From: Immersiella caudata
Taxonomy: Eukaryota > Ascomycota > Sordariomycetes > Sordariales > Lasiosphaeriaceae
Length of the DNA stretch: 64,000 nt
Reading direction: 5' to 3'
NCBI GenBank assembly: GCA_030512335.1
Contig: JAULSU010000004.1
Location: 1,178,001-1,242,000, forward strand
The notes under the pieces are model-generated. The model ran no database searches and was not told where the DNA came from. It saw nothing but the letters and a program-made list of their open reading frames with translations. Both the position numbers and the translations under genes were made by a program. Positions 55,163 through 64,000 of the stretch are shown one piece after another. How positions within the stretch are numbered: the first letter of the stretch is position 1; each line of letters opens with the position of its first letter.

Positions 55163-57258
55163 CTAAGACCATCTTGTCCTGAGGAATTCACACCACTCCC
55201 CAATATTCTCAAAGTTCATCAGGATACCACCCAGATCCGATACGCTCCTCTGTCGGCCGTCCGGCGCAACGGCGTTGGTTTCGTCTAGGACGTTTTGCGA
55301 CACGATGTGAACCTGGCCATTTTCCCTAATCTCCAAGACTACGTCTGCAGTGATGGACTTGAAGGGGAAGAGGATCTGCAGACGCGGGACCGGTTGGATG
55401 GTCAAGGTCACGTCTACCTCGAGGGGTTTCTCATTCTCCATCGCGACTTCGCCGTTTTGTCCTTCCATGAACTCCCCATAGTCATCCACGCTGGTGGTAG
55501 TAGTCGACTTTTTGGGTACTTCTTGCTTGTGCGCTGTAGAGGGGGTGGGTATTGATGTCGAGCCGGGCTTTTCCTTGAAGCTTGTCTCGAGGAGGGTCGA
55601 GAGGAAGGCGTATTGCCGAAGATAGGGCAGCATGTCGACAATTTGCTGTGGGTGAGAAAAGGTCACTTCGGTCACAGTCCTTCCATAGATGGGCTTGTAG
55701 ACAAAGAGTTTGTTGCGATGTGTCTCTTTGTACCAAGTTGGCTGCCCTGGTTTACTCGACTGCGCCTCCACCTGCTTCGTGCAGGTGATGGTGCGTGGCT
55801 CGCTGGGGTCGTATGAGGTGCCAGGCGTGATGGGGAAGATAAGGGTGTCAACACTCTTGAGCGTTTGCGCGTCGATGCCGGGAAGACCACAACCAGAGGC
55901 CGCGATTTGCTGCCAGAGACCGAGGGAGATGTGGATAGGAGGGTCGAACGTTGCCAGAAATGTCACCTCTGGCAGACGGGGTCCCAATAACGATGCCCCA
56001 GATTGCAGGGCATCCATGCTGGGCCCGTCCTTCGTCTGATCCCCTTCAAGGAAGGTAGGGGCCGGTTCCAGCCAGTCGAGAATCGGACCGGTCTGCAGCT
56101 CACCCGGCAAAGCAGCTTTCTCGATACCCGGGCCGATCCACCTGTCCGATACTCGCACCGGGCTGACACTGAGGTCTCTCAACGGGGCACACCCGACTAG
56201 GATACTCCAAATTTTGAGGTCTTTCCGGTTCTTTGGCGACACGCTGTATTTTTCTTTCCAGTAGTCCACGGTTAAGCCGATCCTAGCCCTGGCATTCATC
56301 GATGGGCTTCCACTTTTAACACAGCGGACATAGTTCTGAACGTACTCCTCGCCCCTGTTGCTGACGGCGGGATCCTGGCGGGCTTGCTGAGTCTCCCAAT
56401 CGTGCAACCGGTTGAGGCTCTCGAAAATTCCAGCCACAGCTTCGTGCAAGTCCAGTTTCGGGTGAACGCTCAGCTTGTCGAGACTAGCAATGCGCTCGAA
56501 ATTCTCCACGAAGCTGTCAACGAGTTTCGTAAACGGGCTTTGGTTCTTTTCCAGGTTCAAATTGTCCGTAAGAATCTTGCCGGCCTCGCCAGCGTGTTTC
56601 TTGACGATCTCCGCCGAGTCGGGGAAGTTCAGCGAAACCGACTCGACAATGTCTGGGGACGAAAACACGATCACCAACTCCAGCGCAGAACCACCCACAA
56701 TAAGGCTCTTCTTTGCGGCGTCGACGCCCATGCCGTTTTCCCAGAGAACCTCGAGCTCCAGCTTCTTGGCCAACCTCTCCAGGCCGGCCTCGCTGACGAC
56801 ACCCTTTGTGGTCTATCCCACGATCAGCAGAACTCAGTGGAGCGATTAGATGGTAGACATACGCTGAGGGTGTCAATTACGGCATCCAGCCTCTTCGCTC
56901 GGTCGTCATCCGTGCTCCTGCCCAAAGCGCCAAGCCCATCGAGACCCTGGAGGCCGAGATCCAACCCGGCTCCAATCTGCAGAGCACTGAATGCCGCAGC
57001 GGTCGATGGACTGTCGAAATTAACGGGCACGCTCGGATGGTTGCCCACGACTGTGCCGGACTGCGCCGTTGCGGGTGACTTCTTAACTTGCGATGGCGAC
57101 GACCGCGGGCCATGGGGAGAAAACGCAGCGTGGGCGGCAGAAAATGGCGTGGAGACGGGGGGTGTCGCAGCGGCGCCCTGTTGGGATTGAGATGGTGTTT
57201 TCCCTTGTTGTGAGAGCACCTGCTTCATAGCAGCCGCGCCAGTGTTTGGAGTCGCCAT
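55163..57258 (-). CDS. MED1: Mediator complex subunit 1 (Med1)
   Basis: Exons 57258-56863 and 56812-55163 encode 681 residues. The start MATPNTGAAAMKQVLSQQGK has good context. The intron (GTATGT donor, GATAG acceptor) joins DTLS to TTKGVVSEAGLERLAKKLEL, the recognisable opening of the fungal Med1 domain. That domain runs on through LIVGGSALELVIVFSSPDIV, LHDWETQQARQ, LTVDYWKEKYSVSP, TEVTFSHPQQIVDMLPYLRQ and PRLQILFPFKSITADVVLEI. The first 120 residues are Ala/Ser/Gln-rich and disordered. Med1 sits in the middle module of Mediator and contacts activators and RNA polymerase II factors; fungal members are divergent in sequence. An alternative AAG acceptor 9 nt downstream would also keep the frame but drop three residues; the TAG is preferred. 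Confidence 0.88.
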
Positions 57259-60200
57259 GCGGGGCTTTGAATGGCGCCCTGGGGCCGCGTGAACGTCAGA
57301 CTTTGCAAGATCAGGTCGAAAATAAATCAGGTAGCCAATTTCTAAGACTGAGTTTGCAAACTCTACCACACGCCTCTGGAACTGATGATGTGATGCGCGA
57401 ACGTGCCTCTGGAATTCAGGCGTGCCCGTCTTTGTTCCTCCCAGCGCTCATGTGACCTAGTCGCTGCCGCCAATGAACAGCCCTTTTTTTTAACGTCAAG
57501 CCCCACTTTATTTCCCCATCCAAATATCCAGCACCGCCCAAAACAAGACGCGGGAAGAGAATGCCCTGTTTCTCAAAGGTTGCGCTTGCAATGGCCCCGG
57601 AGGATGAGGTGTCAATTGAACCGTCCACTGGCCTTGGAGGTATCACATGAAGTTTACTGATCTTTCCCCCGTAGCTGAAACGCCTTCGCTTCATGACGAA
57701 GGCCAGAGCAACAAGCGACCTGTCAGAAACAGAGCGACACATCGTGACTTCCAGGTTGCCAAGCACAGGCAAAATCGGCGAATTTTGACGTGAAGGGGCG
57801 TGAAGAGTTTTGGGGGGCGTTTTTATGGATAGATTATAAGTTAATACAATAAATGATCTGTCGATGCAAGCCCATTGTGTGTTTGAGGACTTCCCAGGCT
57901 GGGGCTTCCACCCGAGAGCAAATATTGGGAGCTCAGAAGATATTTCACCCTAGCCTCAAGTACGTTCCCGAGCCCACTCATTGCCTCACGAGGCGGCAAT
58001 CAATCAGTGAGAATACACGACGGCACCAAGCGATCAGCAAGACCTGTCTCATCAGTAAGATTCAACCCACCCAGGACCCATGAAAAAGAGGAAATAAGAG
58101 AGACCCTTAACTGAGGACGGTCTTTTATACCCAGTATCCGGAAGTAGGTATTGAGTCACACAGTCAAACTTTGTGCGGATCGAATGAGCATTTCTAAATT
58201 TGCATTTGAGCCTTGACGGCAGCCACGATTTAGGCTGGGCCTGACTTCAGACAGCATCAGTAGGAGCTCTTTCTTTGCTCATCATAGCCCCTGTCACCCT
58301 CCCAAGCCCTCGGCTGACCCTTCGATGCGGCAAGCAATCAGTGGAAACTAACCTGTCAACTCGAAATCCACGTTTTTCTTGCCTTTCAAGGCGGCAAGTG
58401 ACCAGTAGGACTGTCTCCTTCGTGCTGTCCCTGCAGGACAACTCACGACTCGAGGTACGCGAGATTCTACCCACCCAGAACGAAGGGAAGAAAAAACGAG
58501 ACGGTAGGGATTTCGCTCAGATCTGGTCTCTATACTCGAGCAAAAAGCTCTGGTGCGATGGGTCGCATAGCCAAACCCTCTCCATGCGAATGGAAGGTGC
58601 CTTGGTCTGACGTTGAACTTAGATGGAAACCTTGAGCTGACTTTGGTGAGGCCAAATGCTAGGTGGGGGTAGGTTGCGGAGATTGGGGCAAGGAAGGTGG
58701 CAATATGGATTGGGAAGGAAGGAACACGGCTAATTTGCCACAGCACAGGACATTTGGGTCCAATAACTCACCCATCTGAATCACGAAGGAATGTAGCTGC
58801 GAGCGGGCTCCTGGTCATCTATGGTGAAAGATGCAGGCAATGCCTCTCTGGACATGCCAGTCCTGGCAGGAACTCTTGGTTTGTGTCTTTCGACTCAGCC
58901 CATACCCCCTTGGGCGAGAGGAGGCCCAGACGGAGATGTGTCTGGGGCTGGGTGTGTAGAATCTCATGGAGGGAGTTGATACAGCATATGACGATATAGA
59001 CCAACACTCGGGAAAGACTCATACTGGCACACAATGTACCACAATCCCTTATCATCAGTCTATCGCGACATTATCAAAAAGATGGAGCCTGTTCGGAGAG
59101 AGGTCTGATCCATGGAGTCAGGGGGGAGGGGGCTCACCGTGATGAGGAGAGAAGAGAAGAGGAAGAGATCGGGAGCCCTTGGGGGCTTAAGTACGTGAGC
59201 AACCATGGATTCTCCCGGGCACGATGACGTGGACTGTCTCCGTCATGGGGAAGGGACGTCGTTACATGGCCTGAATTTGAGTGTCTGGCTAGTTCCGAGA
59301 GGAAGCAGTGTCTCCAGTGCTCAGGGGGTGGGCGAGAGCGTCTCGTCGGGGCGGACTTCGAGCCACCAGGGATGCAGACTGCAAGGGAACTGACATTCAT
59401 CATTTCAGCTTCTATTACACTGTCTACCTGGATGCGTAGTCTACCGAGGTACAGAAACATAAATATCCAGCCTGCAGCGACAAGTCTGCATGCCCGGCTT
59501 TCAGCTGAGTACAAAGGCTCTCATACTCCGTCATAGCAGTGAGCACTCCAGGGGCAGGCACATGGCTCAGTGCTCCTTCGGGGAGCTATGAGCGTCGGGT
59601 ATTAAACAACGAGAACACAATGTATAATGCTCGTGGCGGTTCAGATGGGTCTCTTAGGCTACGAATAGGATGTTTCTTCTCGGTGTGGTTGTGTGAATAT
59701 GGTAATTTCCTCTACGTCACGCTTAATGTGCTATCTGTCGGCTGCAGGGGGAATGTGATGCCAGGCGGCATCATTGGTCCCTGAGGCGGCCACGAAGAAG
59801 CATTCAATAAAAAGCTTCCAAGAGCGTAGGGAATATACCAGGGGAGTAGTAGTCGCACAGAGCTTGAGTTGTGAAGTAGGAAGCGTGGCTTCGACGTCCT
59901 CAGGGGAAGCGTCTCGCTTGACCTCGAAGAGATTGTGTATGTTCAACGAGTCTATTTTGATGAAAAGCATTCTCCTGCACCTTAGATGCTCGACACTGCA
60001 CCGTACTCGTCGTAACACCAATTCTCCAACCCCTGAAATCTCACCGTAACCAAAACAAACACAAAGCTTCCACCACAACGCCTGACAACCTTCCATTGGG
60101 ATCGAAATCTGTATTGTAACTACTAACCTACGCAAACCTCCTAAGTACATCTAGGTAGACAGCTAGATACATCCCACCTCTCTTTACCATCCGGCAGCAA

Positions 60201-60872
60201 TCCCCTCAACACCGAAACGCCCCTAAATCGAATCGTCACATCTCATTGCGTGTATGGGTAACCAACTCTCCTCAGTTATCACAAAGCAAGCCAAGCTAGC
60301 CAAAGCCAAAACCCCAGCCTTCGCCTCGCCTAGCTTTTCGGGTATCGTTCATAAAGTACAACGTACAAAGGCGTGCGCTCCTTGCCCCCTCCCCCTGAAG
60401 TCCTCTCCAAGAACAAAGGAGACCATCACTCACTCGCAGGCTCTCTGTCTCCCCAACAAAAGCCCAGAACCCAAGCGATCAAACCTCGCTGCTGCTTCCC
60501 AGCTCCCCTGAAAACGGTCCCCCTTGCCGCCGAGTAGACACCAAGCAAACTACCTCCTAGCCTGCCCATTGCGAAGGATTCACCACCCCTGAAAAAGAAA
60601 AAAGTGCTACAGATACACAGACGGGGCTGGCTGATGAAACCGAGCCGCGCCGTCACCGTCGCCGAAGCAATGCTAAAGGTGGTACCAAAAACTAAGAACT
60701 AGAAATGCCCAGATGCAATGCCTTTAGAAAATGTTATCATGATCCCTTTTGTCATGAACGCCGCCTGAAATCCCCGGTCCTGAAACTCCGGGCCCATATA
60801 GTGTAAGGAAAGTACCGCTCAAACGCAAAATGAACACCCTGAAAAGAGGTGCCATGGTACAGCCCATTAGTA
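57259..60872. other. 3.6-kb region without a gene, contains a diverged repeat
   Basis: Between the MED1 start and the HFI1 stop. Open frames are short and motif-free. A diverged direct repeat lies at 57992-58490. From 60000 to 60720 the sequence is C/A-rich. A long 3' flank of HFI1 or a non-coding transcript is possible; nothing firm can be said. Confidence 0.5.
57992..58490 (+). repeat. Diverged direct repeat, units of about 90-100 bp
   Basis: The word GGCGGCAATCAATCAGTGA at 57992 recurs as TGCGGCAAGCAATCAGTGG at 58326 and GGCGGCAAGTGACCAGTAGG at 58390. About 66-72 bp after the first and third copies come AGATTCAACCCACCCAGGAC (58058) and AGATTCTACCCACCCAGAAC (58462). The spacing supports two related units, 57992-58085 and 58390-58490, plus a partial middle copy. 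Origin unknown; no terminal inverted repeats or coding remnant are visible. Confidence 0.5.
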
Positions 60873-62441
60873 TCACCCTACCGCTAGACATGAATCCAAG
60901 ACGCCGTCTAGGAAGTCTCCATCGCCAACGTCTGCGCCCTCCCACCATGGCTCGCTGTCGATGTCCATCGCATCTGGATTTGCGTGGTGGCTGCTGACAC
61001 CGTTCGGTAAGTTGACCGCTTTGCCCTTGCCGTTAATGGCGGTACCAGTCATCTCCACGTCGCTGATATCCACGATCCGGTCGTGGCCATCTATCCAAGT
61101 GCAGTCATCCCAGTTCTCAAGCTCGCCTTCCCTATAGCCGTAGATTACCGAGCGCGCAACCACAGGGAAGTTGGACATGCCGCAGTCGCCAATCGAGAGT
61201 GCAATGCGTAGGTCCGTCATACCCAGAGGGCCACGTTCGCTTGCAGATTTTGCTTCAATAGGTAGCAGCCCACTCTTGTCTCGGGTAAGCTCGCCGCGTT
61301 GAAAAGCCTCCTCCTCATTCGCCAGCTGTTTTCGGTACTTGGTAGTTTGGATCCAGCCGCCGCCGGGGCCGAAGCCGGCGTTCCCAGAGTCTCCAGGCCC
61401 GTTACTTCGTGTTCTGCTGAAAACCGATGAAATAATCTCCTTGATGAATGTTTCGGTTGCGATCGACATGAACTGCGCCGCGTCTGGGGCGTGCCCCGAC
61501 ACAAGACCGGCTTCGTAGCACAGGGGGAGCATCCGAGCTTCAATGTTACTGACGTCGGGGAACTCACCCGACTCTACAGCCAGGGGTTGCGCAAACCGTT
61601 TCCGGATCTCCAAGTCAAAATCTGGGCTGTGTCAGCAAGAGCACTCGTAGTGCGCACGGAATAGTGCACCTACTCATCCTACTTAGCCCCCCAGCACTCG
61701 CGCTCGCGGGCGCCTCATTGGCCTTGACGGATTTGAGTCGGCTGGACTCTGAGAAGACACCGGCGAGGGATTCGTAGGGGTCAAACTGGAGACTTATTAG
61801 CTGCCTGCGTTGCGATGAAGGGCCAATGGCAACCTACGTCGTTATGTATAAGATCTTTTATACGCCTCCTATCCCTGGCCGGGAGTTGCATGACATCCCC
61901 CTTTAACCGCCGCTCTGCAGCATCGCCGGACGCAGGCTTGTTGCCGGCCGTCGTGGATGGCTTGTCATTAGCACTGACCCAGGGCGCAAGGCCCTGGTCG
62001 GGCATCTCTCGCGTGACATTGCCATATATCGCAGCGATAAGCTGGTTGTGGAGGTGCTCTTTGGATCCATCGGGGGATGCTAATAAGGGGTCTATGCGCT
62101 CGCTGAACTCGACTTGGTTGAGTCGCCCTGCGCGGTGATAAATGTCAGCCATGGTAGGATTGAGGACGCGGTGGTCCCGCCATGTCGGGTGATGCAATAG
62201 GGAACAAACCGATCAAAAAGTGGGTGACGGCTTCTTTGTAGATGGTCCAGCCCTCGGCGCCGATGCTGGACTTCAGTGCGGCGTATATGGGTTCAAGGTC
62301 GATGCGGGCGGGAATCAACTGGCTGGTCTTCGGCTTCTGTAACGCGGGCACCGAGACATTGATCGACTTCGTAGATAGAATAGGGGTTGTGAGGCTGACA
62401 GATGGCCGACTACTTAAAGCAGCCGGGTTGATGTCGACCAT
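60873..62441 (-). CDS. HFI1: SAGA coactivator subunit Hfi1/Ada1
   Basis: Exons 62441-62210, 62127-61838, 61785-61674 and 61621-60873 encode 460 residues. The introns (82, 52 and 52 nt) end in CAG, with GCTGAC or GCTAAT branch sites. Junctions restore the family sequence: FLIG to RLNQVEFSERIDPLL, HND to FDPYESLAGVF, and SRM to NFDLEIRKRFAQPLAVESGE. Other recognisable parts are LHNQLIAAIYGNVTREMPDQ, CYEAGLVSGHAPDAAQFMS and the ending LDGVLDSCLAVG. The Tad1/Hfi1 domain covers most of the first 300 residues and includes the histone-fold-like region that pairs with Taf12 in yeast SAGA. Hfi1 is a core scaffold for the histone-acetyltransferase coactivator SAGA. It is divergent with the GCP3-type gene, 806 bp start to start. 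Confidence 0.92.
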
Positions 62442-63247
62442 GATGTGAGGTTGCCTGTGAGCTAATCTTGCGTGGGCGATGCGGTCGGCGAAGGCAGTCG
62501 CGTGCGAGCAGCAGCACAGGCGCGACGCGAAGGTGCAATCATTCGCGCATCAAAATGTTGTCCAGACTCATGCGATCGCAATTCCGGACTCAAATTGATG
62601 GATTTGGCATGCTGTCGCTACCAAATGCGATGGTGCTGTCGCTGAAGTCGGCCAATTCGATGGAGTGCAGTGGAGGGTTTACACGGTACGTCAAAGTTTT
62701 GGAGAGCCGCCCCAGGGAAGCGGGAGACCCCGCGAAAGCGCAAATGGTACTTGTTTCACCACCAAAGCTTGGCCTGCGTCGAAGTACCCCGCGTTCATTG
62801 CTTCAGTGCCCCTGCGCCGCTAAACACTGCCAAAAGCAACGACATGAAAGGCACAAAATGCTCTAGGGAGGCCCCTGAACCAGTGCCGAAGCTGTATTAG
62901 CACTGCTAACCGGGATTTTGACGGCTGCGTGCATTGTTTCAGAGCGTCTTTTAATCGGAACAAGACCTCCTGAAGTACGAGCGACGTATTTGAGAATGTA
63001 TTTGAGGCCTTTTGAATCGTAAATATTGCGTCCCATCGTGTGGTCGAGGCGTTGTTGATTTTGTCAAAAGGCCGTGTGAGGTTTGAGGGAAAGTGCCTTC
63101 GCGCCGAGCATTGATATCCAGTCGCGTCGTGGGTCGCGTTTTCACCGTCAGGTACCGTACCCCTCACCCTCGTAGATACCGACAGGACAACATCGACAAG
63201 CTACGAGGCTCGAGCTCAAGAAACCTCCAGTCGGACAAGATGCAGCG
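62442..63247. promoter_or_regulatory. Divergent promoter of HFI1 and the GCP3-type gene
   Basis: 806 bp between start codons. No MCB site or TATA element is obvious. The last 60 bp before 63248 contain an upstream ATG, described separately. Confidence 0.5.
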
Positions 63248-63296
63248 ATGTCTAACGAACGAGGCCCCCGAATTGCCAACGCAATCCACAGTCTGA
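63240..63296 (+). promoter_or_regulatory. Upstream ORF overlapping the GCP3-type start codon
   Basis: An ATG at 63240 (A at -3) lies 8 nt before the predicted main ATG at 63248 in another frame. It opens 18 codons (MQRCLTNEAPELPTQSTV) and stops inside the main coding sequence at 63294-63296. If within the transcript, it would reduce initiation at the main start. Transcript start unknown. Confidence 0.45.
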
Positions 63297-64000
63297 TCGA
63301 GCACTTGGTCCCCGCCAACGACGAAGCGGGTGAGGAGAGACACGATGCTTGCTTCGAACTTGCCCGGTCCATATTCGAGAGGTGAGAGAGGCATTCGCGC
63401 ACTGCATTACGCACGCTTGCCGATAGCCAGCTAACCATATGTTCTCTCTAGGCCTGGCTCCCCCGCTATCTCGTCGGACGTGAATCATGCGTCGGACCTG
63501 ATCAAGAGGAAGCTCATCGCGAGCAACCCAAGCCAGGCGCTGCGCTTTGCGAACCTCTACACGCGACTTCTTTCTCTTCCCGTTCTGAACCAGAAATGGG
63601 CCATATTATACCTGCTCTACCAGCTGTCCGACTCCCCAGACCCGAACGAGCCCTTACCACTAAGTCCCCTGAGACAGCAGCCGGTGTCTAGAGGGCCTTC
63701 ACGGCTTGCAGAAAAGGAGAGAGTGTCAAAAGCTTCCTCGTCGAAGGCATCTACCCCAGCTCCGACTGCCTTACCTGATGATGAGGCATTCAACGATGCG
63801 TTTGCCCCTGGGGGGCTGAAAAAGCTTCCCCCAGAGAAGTCGAGGCGTGGCCCGGAGGAGGAGCGGGCTGCCTCACGAGCCGACGATGTCTCTTCAAGGG
63901 TGGTGAGGGATGTCTCTTTAAAATCGACTCTTCTAGCCGACAGCTCGCTCGAGATCGACCCCTCAGAGACAGCTCTGTTGCGAGACCTCCCTTTCACATT
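63248..64000 (+). CDS. Gamma-tubulin complex component GCP3/Alp6/Spc98 type (5' part)
   Basis: Exon 1 is 63248-63381 and exon 2 runs from 63452 past the right edge; the intron has a GTGAGA donor and a CTCTAG acceptor and splits an Arg codon. The visible 227 residues start MSNERGPRIANAIHSLIEHL, continue PGSPAISSDVNHASDLIKRK, then ALRFANLYTRLLSLPVLNQK and WAILYLLYQLSDSPDP, and include FNDAFAPGGLKKLP and TALLRDLPF near the edge. This N-terminal helical domain and the LLRDLPF element resemble fungal GCP3 proteins (Alp6, Spc98), spindle-pole-body gamma-tubulin complex subunits that nucleate microtubules. The diagnostic gamma-tubulin-binding GRIP domain lies outside the window, so GCP2 or another Spc97/98 family member cannot be fully excluded. 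The middle, about residues 115-200, is Ser/Lys-rich and poorly conserved. Confidence 0.72.

Noticed and set aside
1..64000. CRISPR arrays, insertion sequences, prophage, secondary-metabolite or toxin clusters
   Set aside because: No repeat-spacer structure, transposase, polyketide or peptide synthetase motif, or viral gene is visible; the genes are housekeeping.

Overview
The window is chromosomal DNA of a filamentous ascomycete (Pezizomycotina, most likely Sordariomycetes). Genes are spaced about 3 kb apart on both strands. They have short spliceosomal introns (mostly 50-100 nt, GT donors, CTRAC-type branch sites). The gene set includes a Con-6 conidiation protein and several Pezizomycotina-type conserved proteins. 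There are no operons, phage, insertion sequences, CRISPR arrays or recognisable tRNA/rRNA genes. The species cannot be named from the sequence alone. Exon coordinates below are my own splice predictions, checked by reading frame and by recall of family sequences, not by alignment.

Layout, left to right: a coiled-coil 'M protein repeat'-type gene running off the left edge (-); ribosomal proteins eL30 (-) and uL16 (+) sharing a 370-bp divergent promoter; two conserved proteins of unknown function (6952-8694 and 10331-13570, both +); the 18S rRNA dimethyltransferase DIM1 (-), unusually rich in introns; an alpha-arrestin with a PPxY motif (+); an SP-RING SUMO E3 ligase (-); the U3 snoRNP subunit UTP15 (+); a Con-6 protein (+); a C2-domain Inn1/Fic1-type cytokinesis protein (+); MCM2 (-); a UBR-box/PHD Mlo2/UBR7-type protein (+); a coiled-coil protein of unknown function (-); MRC1/claspin (+); a WEE1 kinase (-); a 4-kb stretch with no convincing gene; Mediator subunit MED1 (-); a 3.6-kb stretch with a diverged direct repeat; the SAGA subunit HFI1/ADA1 (-); and the 5' part of a gamma-tubulin complex GCP3/Alp6-type gene (+) cut by the right edge.

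Functionally the left half leans toward ribosome production (eL30, uL16, DIM1, UTP15). The right half leans toward replication, checkpoint and division (Inn1/Fic1, MCM2, MRC1, WEE1, GCP3), with general transcription coactivators (MED1, HFI1) between. The MCM2 and MRC1 promoters each carry a pair of ACGCGT (MCB) sites, which fits G1/S co-regulation by an MBF-type factor.

I found no new multi-gene system. The observations most worth checking are: four AAG 3' splice sites in DIM1 and a fifth in the SUMO ligase gene; the paired MCB sites; an 8-nt first coding exon in MCM2; an overlapping out-of-frame upstream ORF on the GCP3 gene; and three conserved-looking proteins without a function, one with an N-terminal Cys/His cluster.
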